NCBI GenBank assembly: GCA_024372625.1
Contig: CP099605.1
Coordinates: 620,001 to 684,000, forward strand
DNA length: 64,000 nt
Source: Comamonadaceae bacterium OTU4NAUVB1
Lineage (GTDB): Bacteria; Pseudomonadota; Gammaproteobacteria; Burkholderiales; Burkholderiaceae_C
Direction of reading: 5' to 3'
The translations under genes were made by a program, and so were the position numbers. Below the pieces are notes generated by a model. It saw only the letters and a program-made list of their open reading frames with translations. It had not been told where the DNA came from and made no database searches. This document shows positions 1-14,129 of the stretch, in pieces; position 1 is the stretch's first letter, and each line of letters begins with the position of its first letter.

Positions 1-35
1 GTCCCCAATTGATATTTGAATGAAAAGTTGAGAAA

Positions 36-59
36 TAAATGGGAATCTGACCCCATTTA
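36..59. repeat. Short palindrome in AT-rich leader DNA
   Basis: An 8-bp perfect stem (taaatggg / cccattta) with an 8-nt loop lies in the first 60 bases, which are much richer in A and T than the rest of the window. No T-tract follows, so it is not a good intrinsic terminator. It could be the edge of a REP-like repeat or of an upstream element outside the window; this is inference from sequence style only. Confidence 0.45.
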
Positions 60-65
60 AAATAC

Positions 66-94
66 TTGGCATTGTTCGTGCAACGAAATATCCT
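66..94 (+). promoter_or_regulatory. Candidate sigma-70 promoter of gltBD
   Basis: A TTGGCA box (66-71) and a TATCCT box (89-94) are separated by 17 nt. Transcription would begin near base 101 and leave a leader of about 109 nt before gltB. It was identified by eye; a TAAAAT hexamer at 58-63 is an alternative -10 element with no clear partner. Confidence 0.4.
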
Positions 95-209
95 CGCCAA
101 GGGAAGTCTCGCCAGCATCGGCCGGGCTGGCATGCCCGCGACACTTTCCTCTCCCACGAGCCTTGCATCGTGAAGTCAGTCCCACGAAGAAATTGAAGGA
201 ACGCGCCCC

Positions 210-4955
<4,746 letters not shown>

Positions 4956-4996
4956 CGACGGCGACCCCACAGAAACCAAGAACCAAGGACAGCACG

Positions 4997-6475
4997 ATGG
5001 GAAAGATCACCGGCTTCATGGAGTACGAGCGCATCGAGGAGGGCTACAAGCCCCCGACCGAGCGCCTCAAGCACTACAAGGAATTCGTCGTCGGCCTCGA
5101 TGCCAAGCAGGCCCAGGTCCAGAGCGCGCGCTGCATGGATTGCGGCACGCCGTTCTGCAACAGCGGCTGCCCGGTCAACAACATCATTCCGGACTTCAAC
5201 GACCTGGTCTATCGCGACGACTGGCAGAACGCCTTCGCGGTGCTCGACTCGACCAACAACTTCCCGGAATTCACCGGCCGCATCTGTCCCGCCCCGTGCG
5301 AGGCGGCCTGCGTGCTCAACGTGAACGACGACGCGGTGGGCATCAAGTCGATCGAGCACGCGATCATCGACCGCGCCTGGGACGAGGGCTGGGTCAAGCC
5401 GCGCGTGGCCAAGCACCGGACCGGCAAGAAGGTCGCCGTGATCGGCGCCGGCCCGGCCGGCATGGCGGCGGCGCAGCAGCTCGCCCGCGTCGGACACGAC
5501 GTCACGCTGTTCGAGAAGAACGACCGCGTGGGTGGCCTGCTGCGCTACGGCATTCCCGACTTCAAGATGGAGAAGACGCACATCGACCGCCGTGTCGAGC
5601 AGATGAAGGGCGAGGGCGTGACCTTCCGCCTGGGCGTGGTCGTCGGTGCCGCCAAGGACCCGATGGGCAAGGGCTCCAAGGTCACCAACTGGGCCAAGGA
5701 GACCGTGACGCCCGAGCAGCTCGACAAGGAGTTCGACGCCGTGGTGCTCACGGGCGGCGCCGAGCAGTCGCGCGACCTGCCCGCGCCCGGGCGCGAGCTC
5801 GACGGCATCCACTTCGCGATGGAGTTCCTGCCGCAACAGAACAAGGTCAACGCGGGCGACAAGCTCAAGGGCCAGTTGCGCGCCGAAGGCAAGCACGTCA
5901 TCGTGATCGGCGGGGGCGACACCGGCAGCGATTGCGTGGGCACCAGCAACCGCCACGGCGCGGTCAGCGTCACGCAGTTCGAGTTGATGCCTCAGCCGCC
6001 CGAGGAAGAGAACCGGCCCATGACCTGGCCCTATTGGCCGTACAAGCTGCGCACCAGTTCCAGCCACGAGGAGGGTTGCGAGCGCGAGTTCGCCATCTCG
6101 ACCAAGGAGTTCATCGGCGACGGCAAGAAGATCACCGGCCTGAAGACCGTGCGCGTCGAATGGAAGGACGGCAAGATGGTCGAAGTGCCGGGCAGCGAGC
6201 AGATCCTCAAGGCCGACCTGGTGCTGCTGGCGATGGGTTTCGTCAGCCCGGTGGCGAGCGTGCTGGACGCCTTCGGCATCGAGAAGGACGCCCGCGGCAA
6301 TGCCAAGGCGACGGTGGAGTTCACCGGTGGCTACGCGACCAGCGTCCCGAAGGTGTTCGCCGCCGGCGACATCCGGCGCGGCCAGTCGCTGGTCGTGTGG
6401 GCGATCCGCGAGGGGCGGCAGGCCGCGCGCGCGGTCGATGAATTCCTGATGGGCTACAGCGACCTGCCGCGCTAA
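4997..6475 (+). CDS. gltD: Glutamate synthase (NADPH) small subunit
   Basis: The small subunit passes electrons from NADPH through FAD to the Fe-S clusters of GltB. The 492-residue protein begins with two cysteine clusters typical of the family (Cys46, 49, 54, 58 and Cys97, 101, 105) that coordinate 4Fe-4S centres. An FAD-binding Rossmann motif ([12 protein letters not shown], about residues 148-159) and a second nucleotide-binding motif for NADPH ([11 protein letters not shown], near residue 303) follow. An AAGGA ribosome-binding site precedes the ATG. It lies directly behind gltB and ahead of a terminator-like hairpin. Confidence 0.97.
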   Translation: MGKITGFMEYERIEEGYKPPTERLKHYKEFVVGLDAKQAQVQSARCMDCGTPFCNSGCPVNNIIPDFNDLVYRDDWQNAFAVLDSTNNFPEFTGRICPAPCEAACVLNVNDDAVGIKSIEHAIIDRAWDEGWVKPRVAKHRTGKKVAVIGAGPAGMAAAQQLARVGHDVTLFEKNDRVGGLLRYGIPDFKMEKTHIDRRVEQMKGEGVTFRLGVVVGAAKDPMGKGSKVTNWAKETVTPEQLDKEFDAVVLTGGAEQSRDLPAPGRELDGIHFAMEFLPQQNKVNAGDKLKGQLRAEGKHVIVIGGGDTGSDCVGTSNRHGAVSVTQFELMPQPPEEENRPMTWPYWPYKLRTSSSHEEGCEREFAISTKEFIGDGKKITGLKTVRVEWKDGKMVEVPGSEQILKADLVLLAMGFVSPVASVLDAFGIEKDARGNAKATVEFTGGYATSVPKVFAAGDIRRGQSLVVWAIREGRQAARAVDEFLMGYSDLPR

Positions 6476-6505
6476 AGCCTTACGGGCGGGCCCGGCGAAA
6501 CCGTC

Positions 6506-6535
6506 GTGACGCCACAACGCCGGCTCCCTTATCAT
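6506..6535 (+). promoter_or_regulatory. Candidate promoter of the mla operon
   Basis: GTGACG (6506-6511) and TATCAT (6530-6535) are spaced 18 nt apart. Predicted transcription starts near 6542, just before the terminator-like hairpin at 6548-6590. The hairpin would then sit inside the mlaF leader. The match is good, but it was only identified by eye. Confidence 0.45.
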
Positions 6536-6547
6536 GGAGCCAACCGC

Positions 6548-6590
6548 AAGCCGGGATTTCCCTGAAGGGGACGCCCGGCTTTTTCTTTTC
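6548..6590 (+). terminator. Intrinsic terminator of gltBD, abutting the mlaF start
   Basis: An 8-bp stem (aagccggg / cccggctt) encloses a second short stem (tccc/ggga), followed by a pyrimidine tract with two runs of Ts (6580-6589). It is a textbook rho-independent terminator for gltBD. The T-tract ends 2 nt before the mlaF ATG at 6592, so it may also act as an attenuator or block ribosome access. Confidence 0.8.
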
Positions 6591-6591
6591 G

Positions 6592-7437
6592 ATGAACGCC
6601 AGCACCTCCCCACCCACCGCCCTTGTCGAGTTCCGCGACGTGACCTTCGGTTACGGCGAACGCGCGATCCTGGACGGCGTGTCCTTCGCCATTCCGCGCG
6701 GCAAGGTGACGGCACTCATGGGTGCTTCCGGCGGCGGCAAGACCACGGTGCTGCGCCTGATCGGCGGCCAGGTGCGCGCGCGCGCCGGCGAGGTACTGCT
6801 CGACGGCGCGGACATCGGCCACATGGATGCCAAGGCGCTCTATGCGGCCCGGCGTCGCATGGGCCTCCTGTTCCAGTTCGGCGCGCTGTTCACCGACATG
6901 ACCGTTCTAGACAACGTCGCTTTTCCCCTGCGCGAGCACACCCAATTGCCCGAGTCGCTGGTGCGGGACATCGTCCTCATGAAGCTCGACGCCGTCGGCC
7001 TGCGCGGCGCGCGCGATCTGATGCCCAGCGAGGTGTCCGGGGGCATGGCGCGGCGCATCGCGCTGGCGCGTGCGATCGCCCTGGACCCCGACCTGGTAAT
7101 GTACGACGAGCCCTTCGCCGGCCTCGACCCGATCTCGCTGGGCACCGCGGCGCGCCTGATCCGCCAGCTCAACGACACCCTGGAGTTGACCAGCGTCGTC
7201 GTCTCGCACGACCTGGAAGAGACCTTCCGCATCGCCGACCACGTCGTCATCCTGGCCAACGGCGGCGTGGCGGCCCAGGGCACGCCCGACGACGTGCGGC
7301 GCAGCACCGATCCCCTGGTGCACCAGTTCGTCCACGCGCTGCCCGACGGGCCGGTGCGTTTCCACTACCCGGGCGTGAGCGTCGAGGACGACTTCGGTCC
7401 CGTGCAGCAGGCGCTCGTGCCCAAGGAGCCGGCATGA
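6592..7437 (+). CDS. mlaF: Phospholipid transport ATPase MlaF
   Basis: This is the cytoplasmic ATPase of the MlaFEDB complex, which moves phospholipids between the inner membrane and the periplasmic carrier MlaC. The 281 residues include Walker A (GASGGGKT, 44-51), the ABC signature (VSGGM, near 147) and Walker B ([13 protein letters not shown], near 167). The start at 6592 is needed to keep the first beta strand ([11 protein letters not shown]). No Shine-Dalgarno sequence lies in the usual window because the terminator T-tract fills it. The stop overlaps the mlaE start (ATGA), which implies translational coupling. Confidence 0.95.
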   Translation: MNASTSPPTALVEFRDVTFGYGERAILDGVSFAIPRGKVTALMGASGGGKTTVLRLIGGQVRARAGEVLLDGADIGHMDAKALYAARRRMGLLFQFGALFTDMTVLDNVAFPLREHTQLPESLVRDIVLMKLDAVGLRGARDLMPSEVSGGMARRIALARAIALDPDLVMYDEPFAGLDPISLGTAARLIRQLNDTLELTSVVVSHDLEETFRIADHVVILANGGVAAQGTPDDVRRSTDPLVHQFVHALPDGPVRFHYPGVSVEDDFGPVQQALVPKEPA

Positions 7438-8216
7438 GCCTCTGGAAGCCGGCCGATCTGGGTTTCGCCGTGCGCGGCAAGCTGGCCGACATCGGCCGTG
7501 GCGCACGCCTGTTCCTGCAGCTGGTGCGCCATGGCGCCGCGACCCTGGGCCGCTTCGGCCTGGTGCGCGACCAGATCCATTTCCTGGGCAACTACTCGCT
7601 CGCGATCATCGCCGTCTCCGGCCTGTTCGTCGGCTTCGTCCTGAGCCTGCAGGGCTACAACCTGCTGCAGCGTTTCGGTTCGGCCGAGGCGCTCGGTCTG
7701 GTGGTGGCGCTCGGGCTGCTGCGCGAACTGGGACCGGTCATCGCGGCGCTGCTGTTCGCCGGCCGTGCCGGCACCGCCCTCACGGCGGAGATCGGACTCA
7801 TGAAGGCCGGCGAGCAGCTCAGCGCGATGGAGATGATGGCGGTCGATCCCGTCCGGCGCGTTCTGGCGCCGCGCTTCTGGGGTGGCGTCATCGCCATGCC
7901 GCTGCTGGCATCGGTCTTCAGCGCGGTCGGCATCCTGGGCGGCTACATCGTCGGCGTGATGCTGCTGGGGGTCGATTCCGGTGCGTACTGGGGCCAGATG
8001 CAGAGCGGCGTCGACGTCTGGACCGACGTGGGCAACGGTTTCATCAAGAGCGTCGTCTTCGGCATCACCGTCACGTTCGTGGCGGTGCACCAGGGCTACG
8101 AGGCGCTGCCCACGCCCGAGGGCGTCTCGCGCGCCACGACCCGCACGGTCGTCGTTGCCTCGCTGGCCGTGCTCGGCCTCGACTTCCTGTTGACCGCGCT
8201 GATGTTCAGCGTCTAG
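7434..8216 (+). CDS. mlaE: Phospholipid transport permease MlaE
   Basis: This 260-residue integral membrane protein belongs to the MlaE permease family. The family core is visible ([16 protein letters not shown], then [18 protein letters not shown] and the [15 protein letters not shown] segment). It forms the membrane channel of the Mla ABC complex with MlaF, MlaD and MlaB. The ATG lies inside the mlaF stop and the gene is followed after 13 nt by mlaD, so it is part of a tight operon. Confidence 0.95.
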   Translation: MSLWKPADLGFAVRGKLADIGRGARLFLQLVRHGAATLGRFGLVRDQIHFLGNYSLAIIAVSGLFVGFVLSLQGYNLLQRFGSAEALGLVVALGLLRELGPVIAALLFAGRAGTALTAEIGLMKAGEQLSAMEMMAVDPVRRVLAPRFWGGVIAMPLLASVFSAVGILGGYIVGVMLLGVDSGAYWGQMQSGVDVWTDVGNGFIKSVVFGITVTFVAVHQGYEALPTPEGVSRATTRTVVVASLAVLGLDFLLTALMFSV

Positions 8217-8229
8217 GAGAACACATTCC

Positions 8230-8718
8230 ATGCAACGTTCCAGCAACGACATCTGGGTCGGCCTGTTCGTGCTGATCGGCGGAGCGGCCCTGCTGTTCCT
8301 CGCGCTTCAGTCGGCCAACCTGCTCAACCTCAACTTCCAGAAGACCTACGCCGTCACGGCGCGCTTCGACAACATCGGCGGCTTGAAACCCAAGGCGGCC
8401 ATCCGAAGCGCGGGCGTGGTGGTCGGGCGTGTCGATTCGATCCGCTTCGACGACAAGACCTTCCAGGCCAACGTGAACCTGGCACTGCAGAGCAGTTACC
8501 AGTTCCCCAAGGACAGTTCCCTCAAGATCCTGACCAGCGGTCTGCTCGGCGAGCAGTACATCGGCATCGAAGCCGGTGCCGATGCGAAGAACCTCGAGGC
8601 TGGCGACACGATCACGGCCACCCAGTCGGCGGTCGTGCTGGAAAATCTCATCAGCCAGTTTCTCTACAGCAAGGCGGCCGACGGAAGCGACACGCCGGAA
8701 AAGGCACCCAAGAAATGA
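8230..8718 (+). CDS. mlaD: MCE-domain phospholipid-binding protein MlaD
   Basis: MlaD is anchored in the inner membrane by one N-terminal helix (about residues 9-27) and presents an MCE domain to the periplasm (about 38-116; family features FDNIGGLKPKAAIRSAGVVVGRV and GLLGEQYIGIE). It collects or delivers phospholipid to MlaC as a hexameric ring. The 162 residues end in a lysine-rich tail. TAGGAGAACACATTCC gives a Shine-Dalgarno sequence. The stop overlaps the start of mlaA. Confidence 0.95.
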   Translation: MQRSSNDIWVGLFVLIGGAALLFLALQSANLLNLNFQKTYAVTARFDNIGGLKPKAAIRSAGVVVGRVDSIRFDDKTFQANVNLALQSSYQFPKDSSLKILTSGLLGEQYIGIEAGADAKNLEAGDTITATQSAVVLENLISQFLYSKAADGSDTPEKAPKK

Positions 8719-9455
8719 ACCCGCGATCCTCCTCAAACGCTGGCGCCTTGCGCCTTGTCGCTGTCCTGGGCCTCTTGGTCCTCGCGACGGGCTGCGCCAC
8801 CGGGCCACGTGCCACGGCGCCCAGCCCGGTCGATCCGTTCGAGCCGTTCAACCGCAGCGTCTCGCGCTTCAACGACGTGGTGGACGACAACGTGCTGGTG
8901 CCCGTGGCCACGGCCTATCGCAAGGTGCTGCCCTCGCCGGTGCGCTCGGGCGTCAACAATTTCTTCGGCAACCTCGGCGACGTCTGGAACTTCGCGAACA
9001 ACGTGGCGCAGTTGAAAGCGCAGAACAGCGCCGAGACCTTCATGCGACTCAACGTCAACACGTTCTTCGGGCTCGGCGGCCTGCTCGACGTCGCGACCGA
9101 ACTGGGCATCGATCGTCATCCGGAAGATTTCGGCCAGACGCTCGGGCGCTGGGGCGTTCCGAGCGGACCCTACGTGGTGCTGCCACTGCTCGGACCGTCG
9201 ACCGTGCGCGACACCGCCGCCTTGCCGGTGAACGTGCAGGGTGACCTCGTCCGACAGGTGGCCGACATTCCCGTGCGCAATTCGATGTACGTGCTGCGCA
9301 TCGTCGACCTGCGTTCGAACTACCTGCGCGCCAGCCAGCTCATTGGCGATGCGGCCCTGGATCGCTACTCGTTCACACGCGACGCGTATTTGCAGCGGCG
9401 TCGCAGCGAGGTCTACGACGGGAATCCGCCGGACGACGGAAAAGGCGCGGACTGA
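8715..9455 (+). CDS. mlaA: Outer-membrane lipoprotein MlaA (VacJ)
   Basis: MlaA removes misplaced phospholipids from the outer leaflet of the outer membrane. The 246-residue precursor has a lipoprotein signal with lipobox LATGC (Cys27 lipidated), followed by the VacJ domain (DPFEPFNRSVSRFND..., FFGNLGDVWNFANN..., FLGLGGLLDVAT-like segment, DFGQTLGRWGV). Having mlaA inside the mlaFED-mlaCB operon is common in betaproteobacteria, whereas E. coli keeps it elsewhere. Its ATG overlaps the mlaD stop. Confidence 0.95.
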   Translation: MNPRSSSNAGALRLVAVLGLLVLATGCATGPRATAPSPVDPFEPFNRSVSRFNDVVDDNVLVPVATAYRKVLPSPVRSGVNNFFGNLGDVWNFANNVAQLKAQNSAETFMRLNVNTFFGLGGLLDVATELGIDRHPEDFGQTLGRWGVPSGPYVVLPLLGPSTVRDTAALPVNVQGDLVRQVADIPVRNSMYVLRIVDLRSNYLRASQLIGDAALDRYSFTRDAYLQRRRSEVYDGNPPDDGKGAD

Positions 9456-9470
9456 CGGCCAGGGGGTGGC

Positions 9471-9486
9471 GAGCCTGCGTAGGCTC
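9471..9486. repeat. Small hairpin between mlaA and mlaC
   Basis: A perfect 6-bp stem with a 4-nt loop (gagcct-gcgt-aggctc) lies 15 nt after the mlaA stop in the only long spacer of the mla operon (179 nt). No T-tract follows. It could protect mRNA ends or reduce readthrough into mlaCB. Confidence 0.4.
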
Positions 9487-9634
9487 CTGATGTGATGAGC
9501 GGGCTTTCTGCCGGAACCGGCCCGGCGAAATTGTCTCCAAGCGTCAAGGACCGACGCTCCTGCATTGCAGGACGCGGATTCCGCCCCATGTGCCTTCCAT
9601 TCTCCGAATCATCGACCCTGGAAACCTCCTGATC

Positions 9635-10297
9635 ATGAAAACCACCACCGCCACCGTGCAACGCCGCTTTCTGGGGCGCATCGTCCTGGCCAGCGCCATG
9701 CTCTTCAGCGCCGCCGCCGTCTTCGTGAGCCCCGCACGTGCGGCGGACGAATCGCCCGACGCCCTGGTCCAGCGCATCTCCGGCGACGTGCTCACCACCA
9801 TCAAGGCGGACAAGTCGATCAAGGCGGGCGACGTCGGCAAGATCATGCTGCTGGTCGACAGCAAGATCATGCCGAACGTCAATTTCCAGCGCATGACGGC
9901 CTCGGCGGTCGGGCCGGCTTGGCGCACGGCGACGCCGGAGCAGCAGAAGCGCCTGCAGGAGGAATTCAAGACGCTCCTGGTGCGCACCTATGCGGGTGCC
10001 CTCGATCAGGTGAGCGACCAAAGCGTGACGGTGCGCCCGTTCCGCGGTTCGGCAACGGACAAGGAAGTCCTCGTGCGCACCGAGATCCGCGGCGGTGGCG
10101 ATCCCGTCCAGCTCGACTACCGTCTGGAGAAGACGCCGGGCGAAGCGGGTGGCTGGAAGGTCTACAACCTGAACATCCTGGGCGTCTGGCTGGTCGATAC
10201 CTACCGCACCCAGTTCTCCCAGCAGATCAACAGCAAGGGCATCGACGGCCTCATCGCCGCGCTGGCCGCGCGCAACAAGAGCAACGGAACCAACTGA
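9635..10297 (+). CDS. mlaC: Periplasmic phospholipid shuttle MlaC
   Basis: MlaC carries phospholipids across the periplasm between MlaA and MlaFEDB. The start at 9635 gives a 220-residue precursor with a signal peptide: basic n-region, hydrophobic core near residues 15-31 and probable cleavage after ARA at 36. An upstream in-frame ATG at 9590 would bury the signal peptide and was not chosen. The Tol-tolerance/MlaC fold is indicated by the repeated motifs VDSKIMPNVNFQRMTASAVG and YNLNILGVWLVDTYRTQF. Confidence 0.93.
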   Translation: MKTTTATVQRRFLGRIVLASAMLFSAAAVFVSPARAADESPDALVQRISGDVLTTIKADKSIKAGDVGKIMLLVDSKIMPNVNFQRMTASAVGPAWRTATPEQQKRLQEEFKTLLVRTYAGALDQVSDQSVTVRPFRGSATDKEVLVRTEIRGGGDPVQLDYRLEKTPGEAGGWKVYNLNILGVWLVDTYRTQFSQQINSKGIDGLIAALAARNKSNGTN

Positions 10298-10298
10298 C

Positions 10299-10580
10299 GT
10301 GAGCATGCTGGTCCTGCCTGCGACGCTGCGCCACGAGGAGGCGCCGGCCTGCATGCGCATGCTGCACCAGGGCTTGGCCGCCCAGCAGCAGGATTCGGTG
10401 GCGATCGTCGACGCGACCGCGCTGGTCCGGTTCGACTCCTCGGCCCTGGCCGTGCTGCTCGAATGCCGGCGTGAAGCGGCCGCGCTCGGTCGCGGCTTCG
10501 CAGTCAAGGGACTCTCCACGCGGCTCAGGGAGCTCGCCATGCTCTACGGCGTGGCCGGACTCCTTCCCAGCGCGCCCTGA
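10299..10580 (+). CDS. mlaB: STAS-domain protein MlaB
   Basis: This 93-residue STAS-domain protein is the small cytoplasmic subunit that stabilises and activates MlaF. The STAS pattern is visible (VAIVDATALVRFDSSALAVLLECRREA). The start is a GTG one base after the mlaC stop; an ATG two codons later (10305) is possible. Its place at the end of mlaFEDAC is as expected for the family. Confidence 0.88.
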   Translation: MSMLVLPATLRHEEAPACMRMLHQGLAAQQQDSVAIVDATALVRFDSSALAVLLECRREAAALGRGFAVKGLSTRLRELAMLYGVAGLLPSAP

Positions 10581-10667
10581 TACTTCGGGCGACAATGAGC
10601 GCCCGTCGGACATCTTTCCGCTTTTCTTCGTCGACCGAACACCTCCCCGTAAAATCGCGGGCTCCCC

Positions 10668-11615
10668 ATGTCCGCGATCTCGTTCCAATCGGTCTCCAAG
10701 ACCTACCCCCCATCACGTCAGCAGCGCGCCCAGGGCAAGCCGGGCCTCCGGGCGGTCGACCAGGTCGATTTCGCGATCGAGGAGGGTGAGTTCTTCGGTC
10801 TGCTCGGCCCCAACGGTGCCGGCAAGACGACGCTCATCAGCATGCTCGCCGGTCTGGCACGGCCGACGACCGGGTCCATCGCCGTGCACGGCTTCGACGT
10901 GCAGCGCGACTATGCGCAGGCGCGCCGTCACCTGGGCATCGTGCCGCAGGAACTGGTGTTCGATCCGTTCTTCAACGTGCGCGAGTCGCTGCGCATCCAG
11001 TCGGGCTATTTCGGCATCCGGAACAACGATGTCTGGATCGACGAACTGCTGCAGAACCTCGGTCTGGCGGACAAGGCCACGGCCAACCTGCGTCAGCTCT
11101 CGGGTGGCATGAAGCGCCGCGTGCTGGTCGCCCAGGCGCTGGTGCACAAGCCGCAGGTCATCGTGCTCGACGAGCCCACCGCCGGTGTCGACGTCGAGCT
11201 GCGCCAGACCCTGTGGCAGTTCGTGGCCCGCCTCAATCGCGAGGGGAGCACCGTCCTGCTCACCACCCATTACCTGGAGGAAGCCGAAGCGCTCTGCCAT
11301 CGCATCGCCATGCTCAAGCAGGGCCGCGTGATCGCGCTCGACCGCACCAGCGAGCTGTTGCGCGCGGCCGCGAGCAACGTGCTGCGTTTCAAGACCGACG
11401 CCGATCTGCCGTGGGCCATCGCCCAGCACGCCCGGATCACGGGCCGCATCGTGCAGCTGCCGGCGCAGAACGCGCACGAGGTCGAGCAGTTGCTGGTCGC
11501 CCTGCGCGAGGCGGGTGTCGCGGTCGAGGACGTGGAGATGCGCAAGGCCGACCTGGAGGACGTGTTCATCGATCTCATGGCCGGCGAGCAGACGCCGCTG
11601 GAGGTCGCGCGATGA
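10668..11615 (+). CDS. yadG: ABC-2 type exporter ATPase, YadG-like
   Basis: A 315-residue ABC ATPase with Walker A (GPNGAGKT, 47-54), signature (LSGGMKRR) and Walker B (VIVLDEPTAGVDVE). It has the longer C-terminal region seen in drug- or polysaccharide-export ATPases. It pairs with the permease that overlaps its stop codon. The substrate cannot be read from sequence. A TAAAAT hexamer at 10650-10655 lies 12 nt before the start and may be its -10 element, which would give a very short leader. Confidence 0.9.
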   Translation: MSAISFQSVSKTYPPSRQQRAQGKPGLRAVDQVDFAIEEGEFFGLLGPNGAGKTTLISMLAGLARPTTGSIAVHGFDVQRDYAQARRHLGIVPQELVFDPFFNVRESLRIQSGYFGIRNNDVWIDELLQNLGLADKATANLRQLSGGMKRRVLVAQALVHKPQVIVLDEPTAGVDVELRQTLWQFVARLNREGSTVLLTTHYLEEAEALCHRIAMLKQGRVIALDRTSELLRAAASNVLRFKTDADLPWAIAQHARITGRIVQLPAQNAHEVEQLLVALREAGVAVEDVEMRKADLEDVFIDLMAGEQTPLEVAR

Positions 11616-12382
11616 TGAAGTTCCAACCCACCGGCTGGCACGCGCTGCTCTACAAGGAGACGCTGCGTTTCTGGAAGGTCGGTTTCCAGACCGTCGGCGC
11701 CCCCGTGCTCACGGCCGTGCTCTACCTGATGGTGTTCGGCCACGTGCTCGAGGGCCATGTCAAGGTCTACGGTTCGATCAGCTACACGGCCTTCCTGATC
11801 CCCGGGCTGGTGATGATGAGCATGTTGCAGAACGCGTTCGCCAACAGCTCGTCGTCGATCATCCAGAGCAAGATCATGGGCAGCCTGGTGTTCGTGCTGA
11901 TCACGCCGCTGTCCCATTGGGGCTGGTTTTTCGCCTACGTCGGCTCGTCGGTGATCCGTGGCCTGGCCGTCGGGCTGGGCGTCTTCGTCGTGACGCTGTT
12001 CTTCGCCGTGCCGGACTTCGTCGCGCCGCTCTGGATCCTCGCGTTCGCCTTCCTGGGCGCCGCCATCCTGGGCACGCTGGGGCTCATCGCCGGCCTGTGG
12101 GCGGAGAAGTTCGACCAGATGGCGGTGTTCCAGAACTTCCTGATCATGCCCATGACCTTCCTGTCGGGCGTGTTCTATTCGATCGGCTCGCTGCCGCCGT
12201 TCTGGCAGGGCGTGAGCCACCTGAACCCGTTCTTCTACATGATCGACGGCTTCCGTCATGGCTTCTTCGGCGTCAGCGACGTCTCGCCATGGGTGAGCCT
12301 GGCGATCGTCGGCAGCGCGTGGCTGGTGGTGAGCGCCATCGCCGTGAACCTGCTGCGCATCGGCTACAAGATTCGAGGCTAG
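11612..12382 (+). CDS. yadH: ABC-2 type exporter permease, YadH-like
   Basis: A 256-residue ABC-2 membrane protein with about six hydrophobic segments and the family C-terminal region (MTFLSGVFYSIGSLPPFWQG, then NPFFYMIDGFRHGFFG). It forms the membrane half of the exporter with the preceding ATPase. The start overlaps the ATPase stop, and a second ATG follows immediately at 11615. Substrate is unknown; the neighbouring mla and murA genes suggest, but do not prove, an envelope role. Confidence 0.9.
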   Translation: MMKFQPTGWHALLYKETLRFWKVGFQTVGAPVLTAVLYLMVFGHVLEGHVKVYGSISYTAFLIPGLVMMSMLQNAFANSSSSIIQSKIMGSLVFVLITPLSHWGWFFAYVGSSVIRGLAVGLGVFVVTLFFAVPDFVAPLWILAFAFLGAAILGTLGLIAGLWAEKFDQMAVFQNFLIMPMTFLSGVFYSIGSLPPFWQGVSHLNPFFYMIDGFRHGFFGVSDVSPWVSLAIVGSAWLVVSAIAVNLLRIGYKIRG

Positions 12383-12390
12383 CTTTTTCC

Positions 12391-12633
12391 ATGACCGCTG
12401 ACGAACTTCGAGACATCATTTCCGCCGATCTGGCCTGCGAGCACATTGCACTGGAGGGTGACGGAAGGCACTGGTACGCGACCATCGTCTCGGCGGAGTT
12501 CGACGGGCTGCGTGCCATCCAGCGCCACCAGCGGGTCTACCGCACGCTGGGTGCGAAAATGCACACCGACGAGGTGCATGCGTTGTCGATGAAGACGTTC
12601 ACCCCGGCCGAATGGGCGGCCGCGCCGCGTTGA
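12391..12633 (+). CDS. BolA/IbaG family protein
   Basis: An 80-residue BolA-like protein ([20 protein letters not shown], then [16 protein letters not shown] at the end). BolA proteins bind monothiol glutaredoxins with a shared 2Fe-2S cluster or bind nucleic acid. The copy directly before murA is usually called IbaG/YrbA, and the mla-yrbA-murA order is conserved in many proteobacteria. It starts 8 nt after the permease stop. Confidence 0.92.
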   Translation: MTADELRDIISADLACEHIALEGDGRHWYATIVSAEFDGLRAIQRHQRVYRTLGAKMHTDEVHALSMKTFTPAEWAAAPR

Positions 12634-12713
12634 AACCGGTCCGGGGCCGTTCGCGTGCTCCGGTTTCCCGTCGCCCTACCCGGCAACCGCTTCCACTTCC
12701 GCTGGACTCTCCG

Positions 12714-13997
12714 ATGGACCAACTCCTCATTCGCGGCGGGCGCACGCTCGGCGGCGAAGTCTTCGTCTCCGGCGCCAAGAACGCCGCCCTGCCCGAACTC
12801 TGCGCCGCGCTCCTGACCGCGCAGCCCGTCGTCCTGCACAACGTGCCGCGTCTGCAGGACGTCTCCACCATGCTGCGGCTGATCCGCAACATGGGCGTGC
12901 AGGCCGAACGCGACGACGCCGCCGGCGAGGCCCACGGCATCGTGCGCATCGATGCCGCCGCGCTGTCGAACCTGGAGGCGCCCTACGACCTGGTCAAGAC
13001 GATGCGCGCGTCGGTGCTGGCGCTCGGTCCGCTGCTGGCGCGATTCGGCCGGGCCAAGGTGTCGCTGCCCGGGGGCTGCGCGATCGGTTCGCGGCCGGTG
13101 GACCAGCACGTCAAGGGACTGCAGGCGATGGGCGCGGAAATCTCGGTGGAGCACGGCTACATGCTCGCGCGCCTGGCGGCCGGCCGCACGCGCCTGCGGG
13201 GCGCCCGCATCCTGACCGACATGGTGACCGTCACCGGCACCGAGAACTTCCTCATGGCCGCGACCCTGGCCGAGGGCGAGACCATCCTGGAGAACGCCGC
13301 CCAGGAGCCGGAGATCGTCGACCTGGCGGAGATGCTGATCCGCATGGGTGCGCGGATCGAGGGCCACGGCACCAGCCACATCCGCATCCGGGGCGTGGAG
13401 GCCTTGCACGGTTGCGAGCATGCCGTGGTGGCCGACCGCATCGAGGCCGGCACCTTCCTGTGCGCGGTGGCGGCCGCCGGTGGCGAGGCGTTCCTGCGCC
13501 ACGCCCGCTCCGACCACCTCGAAGCCGTCATCGACAAGCTGCGCGAGGCGGGCTGCGACGTGCGCGGCGTCGAGGGCGGCATCCGCATCGCGTCGGCCGG
13601 TGGCGCCACGCTCAGGGCGCAGCCGTTCCGCACCACCGAATACCCCGGCTTTCCCACCGACATGCAGGCCCAGTTCATGGCGCTGAACTGCGTCGCGCAG
13701 GGCACGGCGGCCGTGACCGAGACGATCTTCGAGAACCGCTTCATGCACGTCAACGAACTGGTGCGGCTCGGCGCCGCGATCCACGTCGACGGCAAGGTCG
13801 CGGTGGTCGAGGGCGGGGCGACGCTGTCGGGCGCGACGGTGATGGCCACCGACCTGCGTGCCTCGGCCAGCCTGGTGATCGCCGCGCTGGTGGCCGAAGG
13901 CGAGACGCGGGTCGACCGCATCTATCACCTCGATCGCGGCTACGACCGCATGGAAGCCAAGCTGCGCGGCCTGGGCGCCGACATCGAGAGAATATGA
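12714..13997 (+). CDS. murA: UDP-N-acetylglucosamine 1-carboxyvinyltransferase
   Basis: MurA performs the first committed step of peptidoglycan synthesis, adding enolpyruvate from PEP to UDP-GlcNAc. The 427-residue length is typical. The catalytic Cys is at position 122 ([14 protein letters not shown]), so the enzyme keeps the residue attacked by fosfomycin. The start MDQLLIRGG matches the family; an in-frame ATG 34 codons upstream (12612) lies inside the bolA-like gene and would add an unrelated basic tail. hisG follows after 132 nt. Confidence 0.96.
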   Translation: MDQLLIRGGRTLGGEVFVSGAKNAALPELCAALLTAQPVVLHNVPRLQDVSTMLRLIRNMGVQAERDDAAGEAHGIVRIDAAALSNLEAPYDLVKTMRASVLALGPLLARFGRAKVSLPGGCAIGSRPVDQHVKGLQAMGAEISVEHGYMLARLAAGRTRLRGARILTDMVTVTGTENFLMAATLAEGETILENAAQEPEIVDLAEMLIRMGARIEGHGTSHIRIRGVEALHGCEHAVVADRIEAGTFLCAVAAAGGEAFLRHARSDHLEAVIDKLREAGCDVRGVEGGIRIASAGGATLRAQPFRTTEYPGFPTDMQAQFMALNCVAQGTAAVTETIFENRFMHVNELVRLGAAIHVDGKVAVVEGGATLSGATVMATDLRASASLVIAALVAEGETRVDRIYHLDRGYDRMEAKLRGLGADIERI

Positions 13998-14066
13998 GAT
14001 GACCCCTCGTCTTCGCGCACCGCGTGTCGCTGCGCCGACCCCCTTCCAGGGGACCACGCCGGCGGC

Positions 14067-14079
14067 CCGGCGAAGCCGG
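14067..14079. repeat. Small palindrome in the murA-hisG spacer
   Basis: A 5-bp stem (ccggc / gccgg) with loop gaa. Its cccggcgaa core also occurs in the gltD-mlaF spacer (near 6491) and the mlaA-mlaC spacer (near 9516). This may be a decayed REP-like element, but chance is possible in GC-rich DNA. Confidence 0.3.
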
Positions 14080-14129
14080 TTCCACGGTGTTTCCGGCCTG
14101 AGAGAAGGTGGACTTTTGGAGTTGTTTCG

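Noticed and set aside
13998..14129. A his leader peptide with attenuator before hisG
   Set aside because: No His-codon-rich short frame or terminator/antiterminator pair is seen in the 132-nt spacer.
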